A DNA stretch of 64,000 bases from Sediminibacterium salmoneum NBRC 103935 (GTDB lineage: Bacteria > Bacteroidota > Bacteroidia > Chitinophagales > Chitinophagaceae): positions 1,486,919 through 1,550,918 of the forward strand of contig NZ_KI866530.1 in NCBI RefSeq assembly GCF_000511175.1, written 5' to 3'. How positions within the stretch are numbered: position 1 is the first letter of the stretch; every line of letters begins with the position of its first letter. The translations under genes and the position numbers were made by a program. Positions 27,621 through 36,535 of this stretch are shown here, one piece after another. The notes beneath the pieces were generated by a model, which searched no databases, had not been told where the DNA came from, and worked only from the letters and a program-made list of their open reading frames with translations.

Positions 27621-29303
27621 TTATAAATAGGGGGCAGTAAAGCCTAATTTTTTCAAACCGTTTTTAATTTCCGGGCAAGCCGTAAATAGTTTCCAAATTA
27701 ATCCTGATCGATAATTCTCAATCATAATAATAGAAGGACCCTGATCAATAGCTAAGGTAGAAGTAGAAAACCACAAATCCTGTAATTTAAAAGCATCGAC
27801 AAAACCGTATTCTGTCCACAACTTATCGCCTAGCTTATAATAAAAAAATTTCAAGGCCTGCATACTTTCCTTAGGTGTAAACGGGAATGCTGACAAAGCG
27901 GCTGTAGGTGCTATTACACCCAGATCATTCGTAGGTGAACTGGCGGAATAACCATTGGGTATATCCGAAGCGCTTAATCCCCAACAGTTCTGGCTATAAC
28001 CCCAATACATTTTGGGATTGTTAATACAATAATTATAATTGATTAAACTATGGTTCACCACTTGTTCCTGATAATCAGCAAAGGGGTCAGAAAGTCCACG
28101 GGGATCAATCCCAAGAAAACTGTATTGAGATAAAAATAAAGGACCTCCCAGCTCCGGACCAAGTGGCAATTTGTAATTATAATAAACTGCATTGTTCTTC
28201 ATTGAACCATTTCTGGCAAAACCATTCAGATAGGTCTCACGTGGAATTGCATTGGTATTGGAAGAGGCAGCAAGCACATAGGTTATGAGACATTCATTCC
28301 AACCTGATATTTTCAGATTCAAATCCCATTGATAATCTGGACTCCAGTGCCAATATAAAGTTTGCTGATTGTTCTGGCGGAACCAATTCCAGTCTACTGC
28401 ATCCCAGATTAAATTAATATTGTTTCGAAGAGTGGATTCTTCTGTATTTAAACCTGAAAAATACATTCTTGCGCTTAAGAGTCCTGCAATTAGAAAAGAA
28501 GTTTCAACAAGGTCTGCTCCATTATCTTTTATACTAAACGGAACAACATCTCCGGTAATCCCGTTTAACCAATGAGGAAAAGCACCATGAAAACGTTTTG
28601 CTTTATTTTGAAGAAAAGATACAATGGTCTTCATTCTTGCGAGACCCTCTGAACGTGAAATGAAATTTCGCTCAACAGCCACTACCAATGCCATAATACC
28701 AAAACCCGTCCCCCCCGATGTAACAATATCACCTGAAGTATTTCTTTCCCTTGCCATTCCTGATATTGGATGACCAAAATTCCAGAAATAATTAAATGTT
28801 GCTTTTTGAACAGTGTCTAGTAAAGCTGCTTCTGTAAGAACAGGAAATTTATCAGTAGAATCCATAGTGGTGATAAAACCCATTGAAACTGGTATAGAAA
28901 GCGTCTGTTTACTTTCAGATTGCAAACTATTATCTATAGAAAGAATATACTTAGTTAAATAAGCCAGCGATGCCTGAGCAACAATGGAAACTGCACTATC
29001 ATTTTGAAGAAAACTGTAGTTAAGCTTTACCGATTCATTACCATTCTTCAGTAATACTATGGCATTGGCAGCAATTGTTCTGTTTATTTTCTTATTAAAC
29101 CGTAATACAATATTCGGTGTTGTATTCACATCATAACTGATAAGGTCTTTTGAAAAACTCTCGCCATTTATACTACTGCCTGCTAAAAGAAATGGCGTAT
29201 TATTTACCACCTCATTTGATTGGTTACTTGCAGCTTTTTTACAAGATGTAAAAAATGCAACACTACAAAAAAGACCAATAAAATTAAATAAGAAAAATCT
29301 CAT
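27621..29303 (-). CDS. GH144-type (PF10091) lipoprotein, predicted endo-beta-1,2-glucanase
   Basis: The C-terminal 390 residues form an alpha/alpha toroid of the Glycoamylase family (PF10091, COG5368). GH144 within it was defined by an endo-beta-1,2-glucanase from a Chitinophaga species. Matching blocks are TFNYFWNFGHPISGMARERN, SGGTGFGIMALVVAVER, WHWSPDYQW, SGWNECLITYVLAASS, QNCWGLSASDIPNGY and LGVIAPTAALSAFPFTP. A signal peptide with lipobox FFTSC puts the anchor Cys near residue 21. Residues 35-145 form an Ig-like region (NIVLRFNKKINRTIAANAI) resembling Big_5. It is 12 bases behind the GH30 gene. The family call is firm; beta-1,2-glucan activity is inferred. Confidence 0.87.
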   Translation of the reverse strand: MRFFLFNFIGLFCSVAFFTSCKKAASNQSNEVVNNTPFLLAGSSINGESFSKDLISYDVNTTPNIVLRFNKKINRTIAANAIVLLKNGNESVKLNYSFLQNDSAVSIVAQASLAYLTKYILSIDNSLQSESKQTLSIPVSMGFITTMDSTDKFPVLTEAALLDTVQKATFNYFWNFGHPISGMARERNTSGDIVTSGGTGFGIMALVVAVERNFISRSEGLARMKTIVSFLQNKAKRFHGAFPHWLNGITGDVVPFSIKDNGADLVETSFLIAGLLSARMYFSGLNTEESTLRNNINLIWDAVDWNWFRQNNQQTLYWHWSPDYQWDLNLKISGWNECLITYVLAASSNTNAIPRETYLNGFARNGSMKNNAVYYNYKLPLGPELGGPLFLSQYSFLGIDPRGLSDPFADYQEQVVNHSLINYNYCINNPKMYWGYSQNCWGLSASDIPNGYSASSPTNDLGVIAPTAALSAFPFTPKESMQALKFFYYKLGDKLWTEYGFVDAFKLQDLWFSTSTLAIDQGPSIIMIENYRSGLIWKLFTACPEIKNGLKKLGFTAPYL

Positions 29304-29315
29304 TATTCCAGATAG

Positions 29316-30728
29316 TTAAATTACAAAAGTAGCAACTGCCCCTGCGTTTAATTCTGCGCTCAGCCATTTCTGAGCATGCCGAATATTGAAGCTAGCTGTT
29401 TTAGATCCACTGTTTAGTACAATAACTACTTTCTTTCCGGTAGGAGTAATGAAAGCGGCTGAATAGAAGTCACCGGCAAAACTAGATGCAATTCTAACAG
29501 AACCAGCTGGAACAAATTTAGAGGCATGGGCAATAATATAATAACTCACATTTCTGGTTACGGTAGAACCAAAAATGTTCAGTGCGCCCTTACACTCAGT
29601 ACAACCGCCAGGGGTATGCATAGATAAATCAGGGGTATTTGCTAAATTCCATTCCAACGCAACTTTACTATGATTACGTACAGAACCAATGATAACGTTT
29701 TTAATATGCCACATTAAATCTCCTCCAAATTGACCGTTTTTACCAGTCCACTGTTCTGTAAAATAAATTGCCTTATCTGGATGAGCCGCTTTAACTACTG
29801 ATAAAGCACTGATATCTCCACTATACAAATGAAAGGCAGATCCATCTATATACTGCTTGGCTTCAGGGTCATTCAATATTGAAATAGGATAGTTTGGATT
29901 GTCACAATTATGGTCCCAGATAATAACTTTTGTAGTTATCTTATTCTTCTTGAAAGCTGGCCCTAAATGATTCTTGATAAAATCTGCCTGTTCAGAAGCA
30001 GACATTAAAAGGCTGGGGTTATTACCTCCGTGCTGAGGTTCATTCTGAATAGTGATGGCATCAACCTCAATACCTCTTTGTTTCATTGTCTGCAGATATT
30101 TAACAAAATAGTTGGCATAAACACTATAATATTTAGGTAGTAAAAAACCACCAATACTGCTTTGATTACTTTTCATCCATACGGGTGGACTCCAGGGTGA
30201 GCCCATGAACTTAATTGTAGGATTAATCGCTTGTATTTGTTTTATTATTGGTATAAGATCTATTGTATCCATGGAAAGAGAAAATTGATTCAACATGGTG
30301 TCCGTTTGACCAGCTAGAAGGTCATTGTAACTAAAAACAGTCTGACTAAGATCAGAAGCTCCAATACTGATTCTGAGATAAGAAATACCAATAGCATCTT
30401 CTGAGTTCCCAAACAATTCTTTCAGTAAACTCAATCTGGTCCCTGCATCCATTTGGTTAATAAGGTAAGCACTTCCTCCAGTTAAAGTATACCCAAATCC
30501 GTCTATCTCCTGAAAGCGTTGAGAGCTATCAATATCAATAACAGGATGCGCATTATTTACATTCCCTGTGAACAAAGCAATAGTCTGCTTCTTTAAAAGT
30601 ACAGATTGATCAGCATTTGTAACCCAATAAAAAACAGTTTCCGTGGCCGGTGCGTCAATATTCACTTCCTGTTTCTTTGCACAGAAAAAAGAGAATATGG
30701 CTATTCCCAAAAAAGACATTTGCTTCAT
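29316..30728 (-). CDS. glycoside hydrolase family 30 lipoprotein
   Basis: A retaining (beta/alpha)8 glycosidase. The acid/base Glu lies in TIQNEPQHGG (about residue 227) and the nucleophile Glu in IYFTEQWTG (about residue 324). The start of the barrel reads RFQEIDGFGYTLTGGSAYL, and GSPWSPPVWMK is diagnostic. GH30 members include endo-beta-1,6-glucanases, glucosylceramidases and xylanases; this architecture, with a C-terminal beta domain, fits the glucan-active group. I prefer the ATG at 30728 over the GTG at 30749 because it gives a compact lipoprotein signal (MKQMSFLGIAIFSFFC). It lies 32 bases after the repeat-rich lipoprotein gene. Confidence 0.92.
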   Translation of the reverse strand: MKQMSFLGIAIFSFFCAKKQEVNIDAPATETVFYWVTNADQSVLLKKQTIALFTGNVNNAHPVIDIDSSQRFQEIDGFGYTLTGGSAYLINQMDAGTRLSLLKELFGNSEDAIGISYLRISIGASDLSQTVFSYNDLLAGQTDTMLNQFSLSMDTIDLIPIIKQIQAINPTIKFMGSPWSPPVWMKSNQSSIGGFLLPKYYSVYANYFVKYLQTMKQRGIEVDAITIQNEPQHGGNNPSLLMSASEQADFIKNHLGPAFKKNKITTKVIIWDHNCDNPNYPISILNDPEAKQYIDGSAFHLYSGDISALSVVKAAHPDKAIYFTEQWTGKNGQFGGDLMWHIKNVIIGSVRNHSKVALEWNLANTPDLSMHTPGGCTECKGALNIFGSTVTRNVSYYIIAHASKFVPAGSVRIASSFAGDFYSAAFITPTGKKVVIVLNSGSKTASFNIRHAQKWLSAELNAGAVATFVI

Positions 30729-30760
30729 AAGGATAAAATTCAGATTCACGATAATTATAT

Positions 30761-33700
30761 TTATTGAAAGAATAATAACGAATTGTTATTCCTGGATATC
30801 ACCAATATTTTCTTGCCATCTTTACCCATAATCCATTTGGCATCCCGAAATTCACCAACCAATTCATTGAAAGAATTTTCTTTAGAAACAGAAACCAATT
30901 GCTTATCTATGGAAAAAGCCGTAGGATACAATCCATCATATTGTCCCTCGTAAGGTATAACACCATAAAAATTCCCACAGGCTAAATACAATGGCAGCTT
31001 CCCATTTGATAAAGAGGTAAATGAAAAAACAGGCGCAAGCTGTAATTGTTTTGGCAAGGAATGTTGAATAAACCCTCCCTTTGTATCGTTAATAAAATAG
31101 GAAGTACTCAGTGTTTCCACTTTTAACTCCTGATAATCCTTGAATAAATCATAGAACATATACTGAACTGTTTTCCCTGCTACCTCACTGTATTTTAAAT
31201 AAGCTTTTTTTAAAACAGGCAGGGCCCTTTCCAACTCATCTTTTGCCAAAAAAGTGTATTCCTTCCCTTCTCTCGTATAGCATAATATTTGCTCAACAGA
31301 TCCATTAGAATCAAAATCTTTGATGTATAACTTTAGCGGATTATTTTTTGAAACATTGAGCTTACTGTTTTCGCCCCAGTTTCCTGCAAAAAAATCTATA
31401 TACCCGTCTCCGTTAATATCAGCAGAAAAGACAGATTGCCACAATCCGCTTGTTCCTGCAATCTCTTTTTTAATAAATTTTCCTTTGGCATTTTCAAACA
31501 ATGTAATATTCATCCACTCCCCTGTTACTACAATATCTTGCCATCCGTCTTTATTAAAATCGATTGTAGTTGAACTGGTTGCAATGCCCAAAGCCGTTGC
31601 ATCAATTGTGTTTTTATTCGCTAATGAAAACTTTCCATTCCCGTCATTCAACAATAAATAGGAGGACTGTGGAATACCAAACATTTTGGCATTGGCCAAA
31701 CCAGTAACAAAAAGATCAATATCCCCATCTTTATCATAATCAGCATGAGTAAGAGAAGACTTATTATAAGCCAAGGAAGGAATAAGACTGTCAGCCACCA
31801 TAAATCCCCCTTTTTTATCATTCAAATAAAAGTGGTCGAGCAATGCAGGGTTACCATCATCGTACTGATTCCCACCACTTACAATATATAAGTCGGGGTA
31901 TCCATCCTTATTGGCATCAAAGAAATTTGCATCTACTTTTTCAGCATGCAAAGACATTCCCGCATTCGGCAATATCAGTTGTGAAAAACCCCCATCTTTT
32001 TTTTGAATCATTATTACGTTGGGTTGCTCTGAAGCTCCACAAACAAAAAAATCATCCAGCCCATCCTTATTAATATCGGCAACGGTCAACTTAGGTCCTC
32101 TGGTAGATTGTTTGTGAGGTATTAAATATTGCCTGTTCTGGTCAATAAAATCATTCTCTTTATGTTGCCAGTTCAGGTTTACCTGATTGGTAATATTGGT
32201 TAAATCAGATGGTTGTTTCTTAAAGAATTCGTTGTACACAAAATTCCCTTTGGCGTTGATCTGATCCACTTTCATCAAACCAGATTTGATATTAGATTTA
32301 ATCACTTGATATTGCTGATTGGGCCAAATCACCAGAATACTGTCAGGCAGTTTTCCATCGGCTAAACCAAAGTGTAAAAAAGGTGTACTAGAAGATTGAA
32401 ACCCCCTTGTCAACATTAGTTGCTGATACTGCAATTCAGCACCCTGAAACAAATATACTTTTGCCCCAATTCCAAAAGTATTTGCATTGTTTCCTTTAAA
32501 TGAAAAAGCAAGATGATTGGTATTGGCATGAATATTCTTCAAAATAACAGCCGGTGCATTTATTGGATTAATCACAAGATCGAGTAATCCATCATTGTTT
32601 AAATCAGCGTAGGACGAACCGGTAAAGTATCCTTTCAATTTGGCTATTCCCCAATCTTCACTAACATCTGTAAATTCCATTTTACCATCTCCCTTAAAAA
32701 GAAAGGGATGACTTGCCCCATCAGGCATTTTATCAATAACTTCCTGATCAAATTTATCAGTAATATCTAGCCCCTTATTAGACTTCATATCACTTACAAA
32801 TTGAACATAATCCAGGTCTACTGGTCTTTTTACAATTCCACTTGAAATAAACAAATCCTTCTTACCATCATTATCAAAATCTGCAAATAGAGGAGCCCAG
32901 CTCCAGTCAGTTGCTGACACCCCACTCAAAATGCTATTGTCGGTAAATGAAATCCCATTACCATTGTTGGTTTGCAGAACATTTTTTGAAAATTGCTTTT
33001 GATAGCCATTTCTATCAATTTTAAAATTGTAGATGTCCATATTTTCATCGCTACCATATGTCTTGAGAATTTTTTCATCCTTTGGCAACATATCTACTGT
33101 AATCAAATCCAATTGACCATCATTATTATAATCAGCAACATCATTCCCCATACTGAACCTGCTGTAGTGTCTGAAATGATTAGACCCCATTTCGGAAAAT
33201 GTACCATTTTGATTGTTCACATAATAATAGTCGTTCTCATGAAAGTCGTTTCCAACATAAATATCATCCCATCCATCATTATTAAGATCTGCAATAGCTA
33301 CACCCAGACCATAACCCAGATTACTCTGAAATATACCTGCATTAGCAGATACATCCGTAAACTTTCCGGTCGCATTCAAATCGTTTCTATACAGTCTATC
33401 TCCGGATAAAGAATCATATACATTTCTATTAACAACATTTATTACATTGGAATGTGGCTTATGAGATTGATTAAGAATAAAACAATCTAAATCACCGTCG
33501 CGATCATAATCAAAGAAAACAGATTGAGTACTAAAACAAGCTGTATTTAAATTGTACTTTTCAGACTGTTCTTCAAATACATTTTCCCCTTTATTTATGT
33601 ATAACTCGTTATGTCCTTTAAGACCATATTTATTGCTCACTGTTGAAACATAGATATCCAACAATCCATCGGCATTCACATCAGCCATCGTAACACCAGA

Positions 33701-34054
33701 ACACCAATCAGAAATTCCAGCCACTCCTGCCTGCTTCGTAATGTCTTCAAATACAAAATTTCCCTTATTCAGGTATAATTTATTGCTGCCTTTACTATTA
33801 GCCGTAAAATAAATATCAATCAAACCATCATTATTAATATCTCCCGTAGCTACGCCTCCGCCATTATAGAAATAAAGATAATACAGGATGCTTAGCCCAT
33901 CTCTTTCTTTTATCTCATTTGTAAAATCTATATTGGAAACAGAAGAAGAAACCTGAGTAAACTTTTGATTACCATTTTTACAGGAAAGCAATAAGATTAG
34001 CATGCTAATCACTACCGAAAAGGCAGATGTTAAACTAAATTTACCTATTCTCAT
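30761..34054 (-). CDS. large VCBS/FG-GAP repeat lipoprotein with ASPIC/UnbV-like region
   Basis: A 1097-residue surface or periplasmic lipoprotein (lipobox LLLSC, Cys near residue 25). At least twelve calcium-binding-type repeats of the form DxNxDGxxD are visible, for example DINNDGLIDIYFTAN, DYDRDGDLDCF, DLNNDGWDDIYVGND, DFDNDGKKDLFISSG, DANKDGYPDLYIVSG and DINGDGYIDFFAGN. They are spaced as in FG-GAP beta-propellers, probably two. Between them lies a region with GIGAKVYLFQG and LTRGFQSSSTPFLHFGLAD, typical of the ASPIC/UnbV domain. It has no hydrolase motif. Lying between the LamG and GH30 genes of a sus-type operon, it is a candidate glycan-binding or scaffold protein. That role is inference. 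Confidence 0.85.
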   Translation of the reverse strand: MRIGKFSLTSAFSVVISMLILLLSCKNGNQKFTQVSSSVSNIDFTNEIKERDGLSILYYLYFYNGGGVATGDINNDGLIDIYFTANSKGSNKLYLNKGNFVFEDITKQAGVAGISDWCSGVTMADVNADGLLDIYVSTVSNKYGLKGHNELYINKGENVFEEQSEKYNLNTACFSTQSVFFDYDRDGDLDCFILNQSHKPHSNVINVVNRNVYDSLSGDRLYRNDLNATGKFTDVSANAGIFQSNLGYGLGVAIADLNNDGWDDIYVGNDFHENDYYYVNNQNGTFSEMGSNHFRHYSRFSMGNDVADYNNDGQLDLITVDMLPKDEKILKTYGSDENMDIYNFKIDRNGYQKQFSKNVLQTNNGNGISFTDNSILSGVSATDWSWAPLFADFDNDGKKDLFISSGIVKRPVDLDYVQFVSDMKSNKGLDITDKFDQEVIDKMPDGASHPFLFKGDGKMEFTDVSEDWGIAKLKGYFTGSSYADLNNDGLLDLVINPINAPAVILKNIHANTNHLAFSFKGNNANTFGIGAKVYLFQGAELQYQQLMLTRGFQSSSTPFLHFGLADGKLPDSILVIWPNQQYQVIKSNIKSGLMKVDQINAKGNFVYNEFFKKQPSDLTNITNQVNLNWQHKENDFIDQNRQYLIPHKQSTRGPKLTVADINKDGLDDFFVCGASEQPNVIMIQKKDGGFSQLILPNAGMSLHAEKVDANFFDANKDGYPDLYIVSGGNQYDDGNPALLDHFYLNDKKGGFMVADSLIPSLAYNKSSLTHADYDKDGDIDLFVTGLANAKMFGIPQSSYLLLNDGNGKFSLANKNTIDATALGIATSSTTIDFNKDGWQDIVVTGEWMNITLFENAKGKFIKKEIAGTSGLWQSVFSADINGDGYIDFFAGNWGENSKLNVSKNNPLKLYIKDFDSNGSVEQILCYTREGKEYTFLAKDELERALPVLKKAYLKYSEVAGKTVQYMFYDLFKDYQELKVETLSTSYFINDTKGGFIQHSLPKQLQLAPVFSFTSLSNGKLPLYLACGNFYGVIPYEGQYDGLYPTAFSIDKQLVSVSKENSFNELVGEFRDAKWIMGKDGKKILVISRNNNSLLFFQ

Positions 34055-34130
34055 ACTATCTCTATATTAAACAGTAAAGGACTGATTCAAATATGACCAG
34101 CCCTTTACCTTATCATTAAACTGCCAATAA

Positions 34131-34967
34131 CTATTGTTTAGCTGCATACAATGAAGCAACTTCCGTTGCAGTCAATGCTTTGCCATATAATCTAAACTGA
34201 TCCATAGCCCCTGTGAATGAACTAATCCATCCATCAGTTGGTCCGGTAATATTTGCATGCTTGTTCCATCCACCAATTACCAAATTGGTTGCCTGAGAAA
34301 AGTTTACAGCTCCTCTTGGATTGCCTGCATTCTTTGCATCAGTTTGTGTTGGAGTAAGTCCAGTTACCAATGCACCATCAAAATAATAATTCATTTTTGA
34401 GGTAGTATGGTCATAAGCATATACAATATGATGCCAATTACCATCGAACATTGGTTTTACAAAATCACCTTCCAGCCACTGATCCATTAAACCAAATTTC
34501 ATAGTTGCCTTAGTAGCTGTCTGGTTTTCTACTAAAACAAATGCCGCACTGTGATGCCAGCCATATGTGTCATCTACCAATGAAAACAGAAACTCAGTAC
34601 GTCCGGCCTGGGCAGCATTTTTTAGCCATAAAGCAATACTGAAGCTGCTTGTTGATTTAAAATCATTGGCAGATGGATACAATAGTGCTTTCCCATCAGC
34701 ACCCTGAACTGCCTTTCCTGAAATACCAGAAATAGACGCCAAAGGATTGGCTGAAGCAAATGTGGCTCTAATACTATCTACGGCATTCATCAATGGATTG
34801 GATGTACTTCCGTCAAATGCCGTATAAAACTTTAATGGGCCACCGGGGGGATTGGCATCTTTAACATAGTTTCCTAATGCCGGGCGATCCATTTTTTGAC
34901 AACCTGTTAAAACAAATGTGTTCAATGCGATAGCAGCGGCGATAAATATTTTAAAATTATTTTTCAT
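34131..34967 (-). CDS. LamG-like (concanavalin A-like lectin fold) lipoprotein
   Basis: A 278-residue lipoprotein with signal MKNNFKIFIAAAIALNTFVL and lipobox LTGC at about residue 23. The mature domain is a jellyroll of the laminin G-like type: FYTAFDGSTSNPLM at the start, SFSIALWLKNAAQAGRTEF, DGNWHHIVYAYDHTTSKMNYYFDG, and GAMDQFRLYGKALTATEVASLY at the end. Such proteins placed directly after SusD are commonly surface glycan-binding proteins. The frame is open further upstream, but the ATG at 34967 leaves 37 bases from the SusD stop and gives a proper signal. Ligand unknown. Confidence 0.88.
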   Translation of the reverse strand: MKNNFKIFIAAAIALNTFVLTGCQKMDRPALGNYVKDANPPGGPLKFYTAFDGSTSNPLMNAVDSIRATFASANPLASISGISGKAVQGADGKALLYPSANDFKSTSSFSIALWLKNAAQAGRTEFLFSLVDDTYGWHHSAAFVLVENQTATKATMKFGLMDQWLEGDFVKPMFDGNWHHIVYAYDHTTSKMNYYFDGALVTGLTPTQTDAKNAGNPRGAVNFSQATNLVIGGWNKHANITGPTDGWISSFTGAMDQFRLYGKALTATEVASLYAAKQ

Positions 34968-35004
34968 TACATTTTTTTTGTGAGTGAACATTAAAAAAAT
35001 ACAA

Positions 35005-36513
35005 TTACCATTCTGGATTTTGTACCAGCAAACCACCTGATTTATCTATTGCAGGCTGAGGAATTGGATAGAACCTACATTTATTGGTATAGCCCAAAGG
35101 TCCAAGAACAGTAAGTGCATCACCCCATCTTACAAGATCAAAAAATCTCTCACCTTCAACACCAAACTCAACTCTTCTCTCTTGTTTAATAATATTACGC
35201 ATTGCCAATTGTGTGGTAAAACTGATATCCGTCAACCCTGCTCTGTTTCTAACTGCATTAACTAAAGGAGCAGATTGTGCACCATTACCCATTTCATTCA
35301 TACATTCTGCTGCCATAAGCAATACATCCGCATAACGAAATACCCGCTTATTGATCCAGCTAGGATTATCGGACTGACCAGTAGATGCTCTGTAGGCAGG
35401 ATCTGCATAAATCTTTTTATTCCAGTATTTTCTTGGTAAAGGACCAGCAGGCACATCAAAAGTAGAGCCGGGAAGTACTCTCCCATAACCACCCGTTGAT
35501 GGATCATCAGACTGACCAGAGAATAAAATGGTAGATCCTTTTCTAACATCTCCAGCTTCATAAGCACCTACTAAATTATCGGTAGGCGTATTCCATCCCC
35601 AGCCTAAATTCCATCCGCTTGCATTGGAACCACGAACACCCTGTGTAGTAGCATACTGACATCCATTATTAATAGACCCATTTGGACTTACATATGCCTG
35701 AATTTCAAATATAGACTCACTACTATTTTCTCCGGCATCCTTGAATATACCATAGTAACTGCTATATAAAGAATAAACGCCAGAAGAAATAACCTGTTGA
35801 GACAAACTCAATGCCTGAGACCAGTTTCCTCTGAACAAATGTGCTTTTGCATGCAGCGTTTTTGCCGCACCACTGGTAAGTCTGCCCGGATATTGATTAC
35901 CCCAAACAGTTGGTAGATTAGCAGCTGCATAAGTAAGGTCAGCATCTATCAGTGCATAAATAGCAGAAGCCGGTGATTTAGCAATATTGGCCTGAGAAGC
36001 AGTATAAACGCGGAAATCAATTTTAGGAACGTCTCCGAAACTTCTAACCAAATCAAAATAAGCGAACGCTCTGAAAAATCTTGCTTCTGCAATATTATTA
36101 GCAGAGGCTGGATCAGTCAATTTAAGTGAATCAGCAGTTTGAATGGCAGTATTTGCCAGATTAATTAGTGCATAATGATCATCCCAGTAGGTATTGGTAG
36201 CCCAAAGATCTTTTACATACTGGTATCTGTCAAAAGGAGCAACCCATTCAGCTCCATCAGAAGGATCTGATCCTTTTTCAGAATCGTCCGATCTGAAATC
36301 GTGCATAGCCAACCATGGAATGGTGGTAAAACCTGCACTGTTACGTAAGTTACTGTACAATCCATAAACCTGTCCTTCCAAACCACCTTGATTCAAATCA
36401 TCAAGGGTTGCAGTTAGCGGTTTACGATCAAGAAATTTACTGCAACCTGCAAGCACCAATAACATTGATGATATAGTTAGCAGGGAGAATAATATTTTAA
36501 TATGCTTTTTCAT
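35005..36513 (-). CDS. SusD/RagB family glycan-binding lipoprotein
   Basis: The outer-membrane lid of a SusCD importer; it binds oligosaccharide at the surface and closes over the SusC barrel. The lipobox is LVLAGC (Cys near residue 24), followed by the typical SKFLDRKP. The helical repeat region has AEARFFRAFAYFDLVRSFGDVP, a hallmark of the family, and the C-terminal part has KRVFRYADVLLMAAECMNE and RRVEFGVEGERFFDLVRWG. The length of 502 residues is normal. The gene starts 22 bases after the SusC stop. Confidence 0.96.
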   Translation of the reverse strand: MKKHIKILFSLLTISSMLLVLAGCSKFLDRKPLTATLDDLNQGGLEGQVYGLYSNLRNSAGFTTIPWLAMHDFRSDDSEKGSDPSDGAEWVAPFDRYQYVKDLWATNTYWDDHYALINLANTAIQTADSLKLTDPASANNIAEARFFRAFAYFDLVRSFGDVPKIDFRVYTASQANIAKSPASAIYALIDADLTYAAANLPTVWGNQYPGRLTSGAAKTLHAKAHLFRGNWSQALSLSQQVISSGVYSLYSSYYGIFKDAGENSSESIFEIQAYVSPNGSINNGCQYATTQGVRGSNASGWNLGWGWNTPTDNLVGAYEAGDVRKGSTILFSGQSDDPSTGGYGRVLPGSTFDVPAGPLPRKYWNKKIYADPAYRASTGQSDNPSWINKRVFRYADVLLMAAECMNEMGNGAQSAPLVNAVRNRAGLTDISFTTQLAMRNIIKQERRVEFGVEGERFFDLVRWGDALTVLGPLGYTNKCRFYPIPQPAIDKSGGLLVQNPEW

Positions 36514-36535
36514 AAATTATAATAATTTAAAAGAC

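Noticed and set aside
32993..33409. Plus-strand Ile-rich open frame of 138 codons
   Set aside because: It is the antisense shadow of the Asp/Asn-rich repeats of the lipoprotein gene; complementary GAT/AAT codons give Ile/Ile-like runs.
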